Of a stretch of DNA of 64,000 bases, positions 33,895 to 46,373 are shown one piece after another; within the stretch, counting starts at the first letter, position 1, and every line of letters starts with the position of its first letter. Source of the stretch: Pyrenophora tritici-repentis (Eukaryota; Ascomycota; Dothideomycetes; Pleosporales; Pleosporaceae); contig NC_089397.1 in the NCBI RefSeq assembly GCF_003171515.1, positions 806,001 through 870,000 of the forward strand, read 5' to 3'. Position numbers and translations under genes: made by a program. The notes below the pieces were generated by a model. The model was not told where the DNA came from. It saw nothing but the letters and a program-made list of their open reading frames with translations, and ran no database searches.

Positions 33895-34478
33895 GGTTTT
33901 GGAGTAGATGATGGGTTGAGTTGGAAGGTTGCTCCGATGAGGTGACGGAGATGACTTTGATGGGCATTGCGCCAAGCTTTTGCATTTCATCCTCGCGCTT
34001 TGTTGTGATAAATAACAATCAAGGTGATGCAGCAAGCAACGGCTCAGGCATTGTTTATGCGGCTTGGAGAAAAAGGGAAAGAACATACTCGTGCCAAGAG
34101 TACTGAGTGCCCCGTGACGTAGTTTGCTAGAAGGGGAAGCGTCGAGAACGGAAAGGCCCAGGATTTTATAATCGTTTCTAGAAGATTTCTGTGCACGGTA
34201 CATAAGTAATTCTGAGGAGACAGCTAGAGAAGAGGGCGTAAATATATGTAAGGCACTGAGGCGCGGTGGAGCGTGGAACCAGCTTGAGAACATGAAAACG
34301 TGCAATTTGTCCAAGCCAGAATGTAACCAGAATGTAAAAGGGTATATTTTGATGCTCCGCACCAATCAAGGACAATGATTGTCAACTTCCCAGAAACTCT
34401 CACACATTGTAAGGAAAAAAAGGTGATCGTACAGATAAGCCCGGGACCCGTTAAGAGGCTTTACTTGAAGCTCAGCAT
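33895..34478. other. Intergenic, no gene seen
   Basis: Upstream region of the 2EXR gene and 3' flank of the kinase gene. A long chance frame continues upstream of the 2EXR start but looks like leader sequence. Confidence 0.35.
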
Positions 34479-35825
34479 TCACTCCTCAGAACCATCCTCT
34501 GGAAGCTCTCTCAGCACGCCCTCGACAATGCTGATGAGCTGATCAACATCCGGTCGCTCACTTGGCTCCAATTTTAAGCACTGTCTAACCACCTCCTTCA
34601 CGCTTTCTGTGATGGCGTCATCGGGGTTGGCCTTTTGCTTGCCCCTCTGTATACCTTCATCCGGGAACCTCCAGTCACCACCAAGCACACATATGCTCAG
34701 ACTACCACCTGTTTCATCCGATCTTGCCTCAAAAGGACTCTTGCCGACTAGACAAGCATATAATGTGCAGCCGAGAGACCAGATGTCGACCTTGGTATCA
34801 ATGACAGAACCAGTTTTCACGTCGAAGAGTTCTGGGGCGCGGTAGGGCATAGTTGAGTGTTCGGCAGCTGTATCTTGGACTTGCAGCGCGAGAGAACGAG
34901 AAGTTATAGGCGTCGGAGAAGGTGCAAGCGAACCAAGGTCCATTAGGATGGGTGTCTGGCCGTCGTCATCGATCATGATGTTGCCTGATTCTGTTAGTCT
35001 TGCTACTCCATAGGGATTGGGCGAGCGTGAATGCATACCTGGCTTAATATCTCTGTGCGCATAAGCCCTCTCTCCACCGGGCGCGATGCCGTCTTGCGCC
35101 GCTGTGACCTCGGACTCTTCCAGTAGACCTTCCGCCTCTTGCTCATCATCATCCTCCTGGTCGCGATTCCTCCTACTCGGGCGCATCTCCATGCTTGCAG
35201 CAGCTTCTGCGTCCGCTCGCTTCGCCTCTCCTCGTACCTTCTTCGCCTTCTGTTGGCTCCGTGTGCCACCAGGGCCGCCCTTGACCTTGTACTGATGCAT
35301 CGCCTTGAGCGCTTTACATACGCCGAGGAACAGCACCATCAGTCTCCGCTCTGGGAACTTTGTGTGATTGACTAGGTTCGCATTGATCATGTCTTGTAGG
35401 TTACCGCGGCGGTAGTATGGGAGTAGGATGTATACTGTCTTCGCAGACGCATCGGATTTATCAGTCTCAACGGAGTAGTCGATCGAGTGTATGATGTTTG
35501 GGTGTGGCGAGAAGAGTGCATATGCTTCGACCTCTTTCAACGCCAGACTGACGCTCTCCTGACCAAATGGACATCGTATCTTCTTGAGGGCGAGAAGCTG
35601 TTGATTTGAATTGTCTTGAACGAGGTAGACGTAGGAAAAGCCACCCTTCATCGCGATCAGTCCATTGCGCATAATCACTTAGATAAGGAAGCTTACCTCG
35701 CCCAGCAACCGCAGTATCTTGAAACTCCGGCTGTTGATTTTGAGGTGTGGTGAACTCGGGAAGCAGACCATGCAGTTTGTGAAAGAATAGACGACGTCCA
35801 GAAAGTAGGTGCCTAATGACCCCAT
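34479..35825 (-). CDS. ENV7: Ser/Thr protein kinase, ENV7/STK16 (NAK) family
   Basis: Three exons: 35825-35697, 35645-35039 and 34984-34479, 413 residues. MGSLGTYFL at the start has a Gly2 that could be myristoylated, and Cys residues follow (NCMVCF) that could be palmitoylated, as in ENV7/STK16 membrane kinases. Kinase marks: LLGEGGFSYVYLV (Gly loop, across intron 1), ALKKI (catalytic Lys), HRDIKPGN (catalytic loop, split by intron 2), DLGS in place of DFG, as in NAK kinases, and YRAPEL. A ~70-residue acidic, Lys/Arg/Glu-rich insert lies before the HRD motif. Yeast Env7 works at the vacuole membrane to limit fusion. Intron 2 is 54 bp and in frame. Confidence 0.88.
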
Positions 35826-36259
35826 CGTGGTGGTTGTTGCGGTTGCGGTCGTGTTTGTTTGGTGAGCTGGGAGCTTTATGCCAGGAAATGCGTGGACGCG
35901 CGGTCGATTGAGGGCATTCAATGTAGGTGGACACGGAAGAGATCGCGAAGACGTGATTTATGAGTAGATGCGATCGTGACAGATGTGAAAACGTGTTCTT
36001 GCCTGAGACAATGCGTATTGGTGTTCGGGGAAGCTGACGACGTGGTTCGCCGGGATGCGCCAAGGGTGTGGCTGTGGAACTTGGTATATCCCGCAAGCCA
36101 CGTTTAGCCCCTCTCGAATTGACTAAAGGCCCACAAGCCGAAATCAGGCTAGACGTCATGGTACCACAGCGCTTCAAGGCCTCATCCCAACTGATATTGA
36201 CTGTAGTATATATTATGATGAGTTTATCCTTCTCTCATCTTACGTAAGATACATCTACT

Positions 36260-36345
36260 GGGCGTGTGGCTCAGTGGTAGAGCGTCCGCTTTGCATCCTC
36301 CACGAAGCATGCGGAAGGTCCAGGTTTCGATCACCTGCCCGTCCA
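36260..36345 (+). tRNA. tRNA-Ala (TGC) with 14-bp intron
   Basis: The sequence folds as a full cloverleaf: acceptor GGGCGTG with CCCGTCC plus A73, D arm GCTC-AGTGGTA-GAGC, anticodon stem TCCGC/GCGGA, and T arm CAGGT-TTCGATC-ACCTG. The anticodon TGC is at 36292-36294. A 14-bp intron (36296-36309) sits after base 37, the usual place. The acceptor stem has one T-C mismatch and one G-T pair. The 3' CCA is not encoded, as normal in eukaryotes. Confidence 0.93.
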
Positions 36346-36351
36346 TTTTTT
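36346..36351 (+). terminator. RNA polymerase III terminator
   Basis: A run of six T directly follows the discriminator base of the tRNA. Confidence 0.85.
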
Positions 36352-36450
36352 GCTTTCTTTTTTGTCTTATAGCTCTCTCATCTTAAGGCAAAGGGTGGGT
36401 CGTCTTTTTGCAAACGGGACTAACTCCATGAATATCATCATTTGATAAGT

Positions 36451-38453
36451 CTATTTTTTGCCTGCAGCGCGCTTACCCTTCATAACATACTTCTCCGGCT
36501 GAAGGTTTGTCGAACTGTAACTATTCTGTTCCGCCCAGTCAGGCCCAAAATCAATCTTCTTATCCAACACTTCGAAAAAGTCCTTTCCAGGGCCAAATCC
36601 GTCTACTTCCGCCAACTTCTCTAGAGCTGAAGTCTTGTCACACTTGTTGTACCAGTGTCGCTCAAAGTTGAACACATCGCGCTCAGGCAAGACAGCCCAC
36701 TCGGGCAAAGCATTCACAATCTCGGCTTCGTTCTTGTACCACCAGTATCGCACCTTACCGTCCGCCTCATCTTTCCAGCATCCGCGCTTCCAGTCTTTAA
36801 TGGGCGAGTGTGGGTCCTGGACGGGCAGAACGAGTCGGCGGTAGTAGGCAAGAGGGTGGATGTACTCGTTTGTGTGGCCCTCATCTCTGAGCGGCGACCA
36901 TTTCAACGACCATTTGTGTGTTTTCTCGTCCTCGAGGTATAGTTCTCCCTCTTCGTAGCCTGGAGTACGCATGCGCGCGCCGCTGAATTTGGAGATGCTG
37001 CCGTAGTTGTATTTGTAGATGCCGCCGTATGAATCGACGATTGGTCCAAGGCCCCAGCCCAGGTTCAGATCGTGCGTGTGTGGTGGCGGTTTGGGGCGGG
37101 GTGACTTGGGTGCAGGACTGAAGTAGCTGCTAAAAGGGAGCGCAGGCAGTGTAGGGAGATAGCTGGCGTATTTCTCAATCTGCCCGGCGTGGTGGTAGGT
37201 GCAGGCGTAACGGATGCGGTAGAGCCAGCGCTGATATTGCTCCATGTAGTCGTCGAAGGCCTTTCGGTCGATGGAAAGGTAGGGAGCGATGACTTGGAGC
37301 ATCCAGCAGAACGTTGCTGTAGCGATGTCTGGGTAACAATGTCAGCATTGATAATGGAATTGGTAGAGTGATGCTTACTCTCTGCATCTTCCTTCATGTC
37401 CTCCAATGCGTCTTGCGAGCCACCTCCGCAGTTTGTGTGGACGCCTGGGAACTATGAGCTCGTTAGAATCATTCCATACACCTTGCAACTGGCTTGCATA
37501 CCCAGACTTGCTTCAGATCAGGCGTTTTCTTCGTCTTGTCATTGATGACATCGCATGGGATATACCACAGAGTCGGACGAAAAGCTTCGCGCCGTTCGTC
37601 CATTGCTAGTGCTTGGAACGCATGCTCAATATCTATTGGATGGTTAGTAAGAGTCATACATAACGAGACATGAGAACTTACTTTCGGTCAACTTGACGTT
37701 GTGGAAAGCATACTGTGCCCTCTCACGAGAGAAGTTCAGGCCAACGACGTCCGGTATTCCCAAAGCACCAACAGTGTCCCAGACACCAACAACCGTCACT
37801 TTCCTGCTCTCTTGACTTACCGCAAGATCCCCATGCGGCCGAATCGTCCAAACCTCTGCCCCTTGCTTCTTATCAACACTCTTTTCAGAGAGCTCCTTCA
37901 GCTCCTCCAATGTCTTGCCCTGACGCAATAATTCCTCTCCATGTTCACTGAGCTTGCCTTCCGTGAAACACTTCCACCCATCCGAGTCCCGGAAGTCCAC
38001 GCCCACTTCAGTCTTCATGTACAGACTGTACAGTTCCGGGAAAAGCTGCATGTTGACTGGTGAGATGACACCAATATCAGACACTAATCCGGCAACTGCA
38101 CGTGCGGTATAGGCGCCCCTCGAGAAGCCAAAGCAGAAGATCTCATCGCCTGGCAAGTAGTTCTGCACAATGAAGTTGTAAGCCTCAATGACATTCTCCG
38201 CGAGACCTGCGCCAGTTCCGCCCTGTCGACTGGCTTCCGAATGGCTCAAATCTCCAGTTCCTATACCGGAATCGTAATAGACAATCTGGTGGAACTTCTT
38301 CGTTGGGTCGTATCGGTCTGAGCCGGTACGGGCAATGAGGCGGCAGAGCTTGGTGACATTGGACGGGACGTTTGCCTTGCTGGTAACGCTGGACTGCCAG
38401 GTGCCGTCGCAGCAGACGACGAGCCTTCGGCACCAGGGCTTATCATCAGCCAT
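36451..38453 (-). CDS. DUF2235 alpha/beta-hydrolase domain protein
   Basis: Four exons: 38453-37682, 37632-37502, 37451-37379 and 37328-36451, 617 residues. VVCCDGTWQ near the start and FGFSRGAYTARAVAG (the nucleophile elbow, G-x-S-x-G, Ser at about residue 110) define the DUF2235 domain. VVGVWDTVGALG, IEHAFQALAMDERR and FPGVHTNCGGG complete it. The same fold occurs in bacterial Tle1 phospholipase effectors of type VI secretion. Fungal members are cytosolic proteins of unknown substrate, probably lipases or esterases. The C-terminal ~290 residues are fungal-specific and rich in Trp and Tyr. The ending is basic (KGKRAAGKK). Confidence 0.9.
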
Positions 38454-39744
38454 GATGAGGAAGCAGATTGAGAAAGCAGAAATGGATAAGATGTCGATAA
38501 AAACACATGCAGATTGGACGTCTATATAGACACTTCACGTAAGTATAGATGCAACGATTCAGAGGACTCAAGTCTCGTATAATGGCTGGCTGAATTGTCG
38601 AAGTCCACCAGCTGAGATCAGATGCTGTATGTAACGTGAAAGGGGTAAGCACTACTAAAAGCAAGCCACAGAAAAAGCCATGCAGACCATGAGGCAGCAC
38701 TGCCATCTCACTGTGTCTCTACGAGAGATCTCACACCGCAAAAGATCGACTCATGTTCGGCCTTGACCGACAATATCGTTTGGAGTATATCCCGCATCCC
38801 AAGTTGCGGCTGACGGCCCCGCAGAGTGGCACTGGCACGTTCGTAGCGGGAGGAAGCGCAAGCGGCCGCACATGTTTCTTTTCGCGGCCAGATAAGCGTC
38901 TCGACTTCCAGTGGCTTTAGATGTGATGAGCTGAGAAGGTGGGAGGTTTGTGATGGTCACGTATTTTGGGGGCCGCAAGCCCAGATGAGGCGCCCGTCAC
39001 GCCCACGATTCAGAACAGTTACACGCGTTCGCAATCTCACACCGGTTGTGATGGGCTGAGAACATTCGTAAGAGTACTCTCTAACACAACATAGATCATG
39101 TGCGTCGAACTGTGCAGCTAATTAGCTACGTAGAACAGAAGCAATTCACTAGGATGGAAGGCGAGAGAATGGAAAGGCCGTTTATGGGTGTAGGGCGGCG
39201 GGGTCCCACACGCTGCCCGCATCGCAACCTACTCAGGCTCTCCAGACAACTACAGGCACTACACGTCCACCCACATCTAAATATCGGAAATGCGGTGACA
39301 GCTCAAAGCCGGCCCGGAGTATTGTCACACTAGCGCATACGCGTATATGTTTCGGAACTTTGTTTTTGACGGTAAAGTGTACTATTGTAGCAAAAGGGCT
39401 GACTTCGCCTGCGCTGTCATTACTCAAGACAGCACTATCAATCGTCGATCCAGAGCGCCCATACAACACACCCAAAGCAGTGGTCTAGGCTAGTATAAGT
39501 CATCGATTCATGACCAGTCATTACTGAAAAAGGAAATACAGGCCCCATGTGTGCCGAAGGATATCATGTGTCGCGATATGGCGCCATTCTAGCGCAAGCA
39601 CATGTGTGTGTGCCCCTATATAACGCCCACGATCCGTCAAAGACATATCGCCTGATCGCTTGTAACTTGAATTATCTATCCCGGGAAATCCCAATCAAAA
39701 AGCCACATGTCGCCAAATTCGTAAAACATACGTAGATCGTTACC
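38454..39744. other. Intergenic, no gene seen
   Basis: 1.3 kb between two minus-strand genes: the promoter of the DUF2235 gene and the 3' region of the Zn2Cys6 gene. No coding or RNA signal recognised. Confidence 0.45.
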
Positions 39745-42106
39745 TCACTGTGAGCGAGGCGAGTTGCCAGCCGTTGGCGGCCGACTACCACCATACTGCG
39801 ACTCGTCGTTGAAACCTTCGAAGCTTTCGCCCGACGACATCCGCCTGAGGTCATTGTCGTCTTCCATGTCGATGTCTTCGTGTTCGTATCTTCCTGCCCC
39901 ATTGGGGTTTTGTGGCGGCCCCATGTTCGAAAAGGACGAGTACTGTCTCGGAGGCGCCGCTGGTGGCACGCCGGCGTTGCTGACTTGCTGCTCTGCGAGA
40001 GTAGGCTTTTCCGCCAAGTTGTTTAGCATGGCACGGCTTGCATCCAACATGGAGACGGCGTAATCAAGGAAATCAGCGCGCTTCGAAGAAACGGAGAGGG
40101 TCCAGCGATACTCCGATAGTCGTAGCTTGTAGAACTCGGCTTCTTCCTTGGCGGGTGCTGTCGCCCACAACAACGACCCAAAGGTACCGATCAGAGTGAA
40201 GTTGACCTTTGATGCGAAAAACCAGAAGGACTGCAAGTGTTCTGGCTTGAGTCGATTGACAAAGTCCATCGCAGAAATCAAGCGAGTCTTTGCTGCGTTG
40301 CGGCACATGAAGAGGCCATACGAGTCCCGGACCGTGGAGTCAAGCGACTGTACAATGCGGCGATGGAGTGTAATCTCCGTTGCGAAGTATGCAAGGTGCA
40401 GATATCCCGTTGACGTGAGCTTCCCTTTCTCGGGCACGGTCATCTTGACCTCCGCTGGCAGTTTTTCGTGCCACTGACGAAGCTTGATTTGTACAGGCTT
40501 AGCACGTGCAAGAATCATGTCGGTCGACTTTTTCCCAGCATTGGCGAAATCTTGGATAGCCGTCTGGGTGTAGAAAGTGTCCATGACTTCTGCCATGATC
40601 TGAGTTAACCCAATCATCTGAGCGAAGAGTATCCGGCCTCGGTGATTGTCTGTTTGCTCGTCTTCAGTCTCTTCTTGTCGTGTGTCATATCCGTCTCCCT
40701 CTTCGACGAAGTCTTCCTCCGTAATAGGCTTCACTGCCCAGTTTGCGTTGAATATGTGCGATGGTCGACCGTGGATGAGCGAACTCCATTTGTCTTGCAT
40801 ATACAACGCCCACGCGATACGCTTCCGCAGACCACGCTCCCAAAGGGGTACGGACCACGATGAGCAGTCTAGGTGAAGTCCTAATTCTTGGCCAATGGCT
40901 ACCAACTGTGTCGTCAAACTCCACGAATCTGCTTCTGGACGTTGAAGCAGCAACAAACCTGCCTGTACAGTTGACAGTTTTGGTCGCTCCATGGCCAGTG
41001 TCAGTGCCTTCATGGCAATAGTCTCTAATCGGGATGCATCGGGCTTGGAGTAGTTTGCTAGTTTGGGATTGAGGGTCCACCAGTTGAGCGCCAAAATATA
41101 CATGCCGGCTAAGAGAGCTGGCGAAAAACTGCGATCGCCATTGCGATACCTCTCGACGAACAAGTGCTTCTGTATGATGGGGTAATTCGGGTGTACTACT
41201 TGGAAGTACAGATCTAATAGAGCAGGACCATGGGGGTGCACGAGCTGCTCGACCTGGCTCAGAGCCTCAGACTCGCCGGCGAAGTCTTGTGTGTTCTCGT
41301 CAGGCAGCATAATGAAACATTCATGATCGTTTACCCTTCGCAGTGTGCCAAGGTCGAATGTAGACTCGTTACGGGTATCGAATTGGGAGAGACCAATGAG
41401 CAGCGAGTCGAAGGGGGAACTCAGACCGATATACCTGCTATGTTGGCGGCGTTGCAGGCCCAGCGTCTCTCCAAGTTGAGGCAAGTGGAGGGTCGCTAGT
41501 TGCGATAGTTGAGGGGGAGGTGCTAGGGGTGGGGGACTCGGCGCAGTTGCTGTGATGGTGGGCGTTGAGAGTGCTAGCGGCGGGGGGTCAGAGTCGACAG
41601 ATCTACGACGTATCAGCCAGCCCATTCAGCGGCATGATGCAATATGCAACGGAGATGCATGGAAGCAGTCGCATCGCTCATCAGAGTAAATCACAAGTGA
41701 GAGTAACACGTGAGCACGTGACAAGGTCGCGTTGGTGACGCAGCCTTGACGGCTGGACATACCTCTTCTTGGTGTTGTTGGGCGAGTCCTTCTTCTCGCC
41801 GTCGACAACTTTCCTCTTGCGTGGCAGTGGGCTTTGTACAAACGTACACTCTTGCTTGTGAAACTCGCACAAGACGCACAGCGCAGCACCCTCGTGTATC
41901 ACACAGCGGCTTTTCCTCCTTCTGCACGCGTCACAAGGGCGTTCCCTCCGTGAGCGGATGTTAGATACAGAGCCGTTGTTCGAGGTAGGCTTGCTCAAAG
42001 TCTCCTTGCCTGGTGGAGACTTGTGTATGGTGCGAGGACGGGCTGGTGCAATTGAGACAACAGGACGCGGGCCCATAGCGGGCTGTTGCATTGCTACTGC
42101 CGTCAT
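39745..42106 (-). CDS. Zn2Cys6 transcription factor, DAL81/TamA-like
   Basis: Two exons: 42106-41763 and 41602-39745, 733 residues. The zinc cluster CDACRRRKSRC-x9-CVLCEFHKQEC is at about residues 57-86, followed by a basic block (PLPRKRK). A Pro/Ala-rich linker spans the 160-bp intron. The middle-homology domain of fungal regulators follows (HPNYPIIQKHLF; LVAIGQELGLHLDCSSW; LRKRIAWALYMQDKW). The extended CVLCEFHKQEC-TF cluster and the tail resemble DAL81 of yeast and TamA of Aspergillus, co-activators of nitrogen-source genes that work with a partner factor. The family is sure; the DAL81 assignment is likely but not tested. Confidence 0.85.
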
Positions 42107-45100
42107 TGCTCGCTGGCGATAAGACTATAATAGAATGCGGCCCGTTGGCTAGATTCCGGTTTCCGGATCAGGATGCAAGTATCTAGCTATCGGAAGCAGG
42201 GTACGTGACAAGTCTTATCGCGTGGGCGATAGATAGACAGGTCACTCGGTGGATATGTGGTATGTCCCGGAAAAGATAAAGCAAATGCAGTAAGCCGGGT
42301 AATCCAATCGAGGAAAAGAGGAACAACCGGCTAAGGCCCTAAGTTACCCGTGACGGCAGTGAGAAGAATGAGGTGATTGATGGTTCGCGTCGTCATTGAA
42401 GGTTTACAAAGACGTGGAGGGTGGACCAAGGCGAGCGGATAGAGCGGGATCTGCTAGAGTCTTGGACTGGGCGACCTGGGACTATGTGTGGGGAGAAAAC
42501 TGGCGCATCATGGGGGATCGTTGTTTGTATATGTTGGAGTGTGTTTCTGGAGAGCGCGCTGTGGGTGTCTTTTGTGGCACATGTGCTCGGGACGACTTTG
42601 GAGATGCACTGTGCACGGATGCTCCTTGGTCGTAAGCTGGATGCGGCTTAGCACCCGTCGTTCTTTCTATCTTACGTACAGCCGAGAGATAAGGGAGGAA
42701 GGGACGGCCAATGGCTGCATGGCGTTGCTTCCCCCCACCTAAATCTTGTCATCTTTCTATTACTCCAGCTCTGCCTTATCTGTGTGGTAGTACATACAGA
42801 TCCAGTTTAATTGTCTCCAGGAATTACTGTTATGTACTCGTTACCATACTGGAAGTTTTTAGCATTGCGCATGCACGTCACCCACGGATGGGGCCCGACT
42901 ACGCATCATAATCTCTCGCCTAAGACTCATGGGGACGTAGACGACCGTTGCGGAGGAGCCCATCGATCTTACTGTATACCGGCAGTTCGTGTCTTCCTGT
43001 TTGAAGCACACGATTGGCATATTGGCAATACGAGTGTTGGAAGCGTCCAAATGTGTCTCGGAACCGCTACGAGTCATGAGAGGCCAATATGCTAACCGTT
43101 CCGTACCGTTCCACGGTATACCTTCATGTTAGTACATGGTAGACAAACGGGCCTCCGCACGTGTCGCGTGTTCTCCACAGGGCACTTACCATGCTACCAC
43201 TACGCCAACGCTACCTAGATCAAGACCCTCGCAGCTCGCATCGATAGTCCTCTCCGCTCCGCTCGCTCGACCCCTGGTTTGTATGCCTTCACCGCTCGCA
43301 CTTTAGGCAAAACCCTTTCCGCTCCGAGTACCGGCATTTCGCAGGACCCGGATGTCTCCGCCAATCCCACCCACGCAGTTAGACCATTACACCGGTGATG
43401 TCATACACTCCAGCCTCTCCGCTGTCATGGCACCCGACTGAGGACTGCCGATTAACAACGGCAAATCTGAGCGAGGCACAAATTCTTCAGCGTCCGGTGC
43501 TTCTGGAAGATCGGGTGCAATCCACGCCATTGTACGTAAAACGCGGGCTTAGCCCTGTCTAACACCGACCTCAATCTTGGGTTGTCATCCTGCAAAAGAT
43601 ACTTGGGTCCCCCCAGTCGCACGCTCACCACCACCGCACTCGGCCTCGCTTAAAAAACGTCCCTCAGTCTCTCAACAACGGAGCGATATCTCCTAGATTA
43701 TTTTCTCCCATGTCAGGGCCCGGGTAGAAGCATCTGGCTCAACATGGCTGCGCTCAATGTTCCGCTCCCTGTAAGTGGTCGGGGCTGCAGGAGCGTCCAA
43801 CCGTCCAACCGGTTAGAAGCCAAAGTTTCCCAGGATTCGAGGTTGTTGTTACGAGATGTTTTGTTATAGATCTGCATGTGATTGCCCAGCTGAGTGGATT
43901 CTGCCCAGGCTGTATGGCAACTAGAGGAAAGTCGGGCCGCTTTTCTCCGCGCATACGATATCTCACTGGAAGCACTACGAGATGTCGGCCCAGCCATCTA
44001 TTTCTGACTCCGAAGTCTGCTCAAAAATCCCGCCGCCACAGGAAAGTTGACCGCATTTACGAGTGGCATCGGTAGATCTGATCTTCGTGACAAGGGGGTG
44101 CGTATGCAAATGACGTAGGTTCCTGCGTCTCCAGTGTAAGCGTGGAAGGGTAAAGGACCGTCTGGATCTACCTACGTACACTTATACTCTTGCTTCGACT
44201 GACAATATCTCAAGCCAGGCCCAGGTTTCTACGTGGGCATACCTGGCGAGATGGAACTCCCTGCGACAACCTGGATTATGTCACTTATCTGGTTGAAGAT
44301 AGAAGAGCGGCCACATGGTATAAGCAGCATCTGTGTTTGCTAGAATTTCGCATCCCGATAGCAGGGTGCCATCAATTCGACAGGCAGATCTCATGCTACA
44401 CTTGCCATTCAAGGCAGATCCTTCAAGGAAAGTGGCATGGTCCCTGTATGCCAAAAAGCTGTCAGAGCCGACACAGTATCTCCGGCATGGTTTCTTGTTA
44501 TAGGCCCGTATGCTCCCACGGTATACTACCAACGTGGATAGCCGAGGCAAACGATGTAGACAATGCAGGGACTCGAGTGACATGTGGGCTGGACCAGCGC
44601 TAGTCCTGCTGTGGATCAGATGCATGGAGTGGGTGCCTTGGGTACCTATACAGGATGGGTGTCTATCAGATAGCAAAAGCCGATGTCACGTTTGTTTGTC
44701 GGGCCGAATGTCTCTGGAGCGACGTGCATGTTTGTGTGTAAGCTTGCATAAACGTTATAGCACAAGGCTTGTCCTGTACTGCATCGCGTTCAAGGCGAGC
44801 ATTGAAAAGCGGATGAGACGACAGTAAGTTGTTCATGAATGCCGGAGTGATTATGGTTTTCTGCGACAGCTAGTAGCCATGTCTTTACCTACTTCCATGG
44901 TCTCTTGCCCAGTGTTCAATACTCCCAATGCTTCTGCCTCTGGAGTATGTACAAATACGGGCTCTGATCGCCCTCGCGTAATGGGCCATCAAACGCGCCC
45001 TCTTTTAAGCCATATAGGGCGTCATTCAATCTACCATTATCATATCGTCGTTATATATAACGTGTTTTCGCTCAAAATAAACAAAGATGCCGCAAGGTAG

Positions 45101-45199
45101 CGCAAGACGACTGTGACGTCTGCCGTATTCTGCGCATCCGTTGCGCGTGTCGTGATGGACGTAAAGAAAGCCTGAGGCCGCGCGAAGTATGGCAATCGA
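42107..45199. other. 3.1-kb gene-free stretch
   Basis: Between the DAL81-like gene and CKS1. All frames are short and overlap on both strands without protein-like composition. Part of 43.2-43.7 kb is C/T-rich on the plus strand. I looked for tRNA and 5S rRNA patterns and saw none. It may hold decayed sequence, but I cannot name it. Confidence 0.4.
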
Positions 45200-45708
45200 T
45201 CAGTGCATGGGAGGTTGGTAGTTGATCGGTCGCCTGCGAAATGTTAGCGTGCTTGTTGTCTGACAATGCACATAGGCCAACATACTTGAACAGGAGGATG
45301 TGCGGTTCCGGCTCATGAACTTCATAGTGCTCCCATCCCAAACTCTATCCTCAAGTCAGTGGTGAACCGCCGTTATATAGTCAATGCCCGCACCTGTGTA
45401 ATACCCAGCGCTCTCCACTCCTCCTCCCATAGCAGCTTCAGCGTGCCTCGCGCGCCGTCGAAGTAGTCTTTGGGGATGACTTTCAACATCTGCTTAGGCA
45501 GTTGTACATGGCGGTATTCGTATGCGTCGTCCGAGTACCTGGATCCATGTTAGTCGATTATGCACTGACCGCTTCTTCAGTAAACCACGCACCTGGCTGA
45601 GTAGTGGATCGCATCGACAAACTCGTCCAGCTTCTCCTTCTCATGTTCAGAAAGCGGGCGCGGCTTTTTGTTTCGGCGCGTAAAGTCGATGTCAAGTTCG
45701 GCCGACAT
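45200..45708 (-). CDS. CKS1: Cyclin-dependent kinase regulatory subunit
   Basis: Four exons: 45708-45593, 45538-45394, 45344-45286 and 45233-45200, 117 residues. The spliced frame gives the whole family core: [56 protein letters not shown] and the ending [10 protein letters not shown]. HxPEPH is the beta-hinge that allows strand exchange, here HEPEPH. CKS1 docks on Cdc28/Cdc2-type kinases and binds phosphorylated substrates to drive cell-cycle steps. No single open frame shows more than one third of it, so the exon joins are essential. Branch-like and AG acceptors support each join. Confidence 0.94.
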
Positions 45709-46373
45709 GGTGGCAGTTGATTGACGCGAGGGAGGAGCTCGTGTGCTCGTGCAGTGGGGGGTCGCGGATGGTTGAAGCGAGTGGGGCGCGGGCAGCAACT
45801 TGTTCTTTTGCAGGTTTGTAGTTGCCAAAGTGTCCAGGAGCGCGTCGGCTCAAGCTGACTTGATTGATTGCGGAAGGTGTTGGCGGACTGAGCAAGAGGA
45901 AGAATAGACCAAGTAGCCAAACCGAATAGTTATTGTTTACGACGGTCATGAAATTTGGTCCAATCCAGGCGGCCTGAGCTTCGACGCTAATTCGGTTTCA
46001 GCCTAGCGTAGCCGCACGACCACGTTCCTACCGCAACCTCTCTCACCCCTGCATCTGCGTCTCCGCTGATCAGCATTCTGTAGTTGAGTTTCAAGACAAA
46101 CGTAGCTTCAGTTCATTCACAAAACTACAAACGCCCGTTTGCTTTTGTTTAGACATCGAGTCAAGCTCCATACCATTATTACTTGTGCTTCAATTCACCC
46201 TCTACTAGATATTCCTGCGCCCTATTAACCCTACCGCCGACATTTTATTCCTCGACATCCAGCTCATTGTCTCCAGATAGATGGAAGTGAGGGCAGTCTA
46301 AGATGCGGTCATTGTTTGCCTCTCAGTTAGGTCTTCGCACAAACACTGTCTCAAATTCCCTAGGTACCAAGGC
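45709..46373. other. Intergenic, CKS1 upstream region
   Basis: Leader and promoter of CKS1; no gene seen. Confidence 0.4.

Noticed and set aside
42107..45199. tRNA or 5S rRNA genes in the long gap
   Set aside because: Some D-arm-like and T-arm-like words occur near 43.4 kb but do not fold into a complete cloverleaf by eye.
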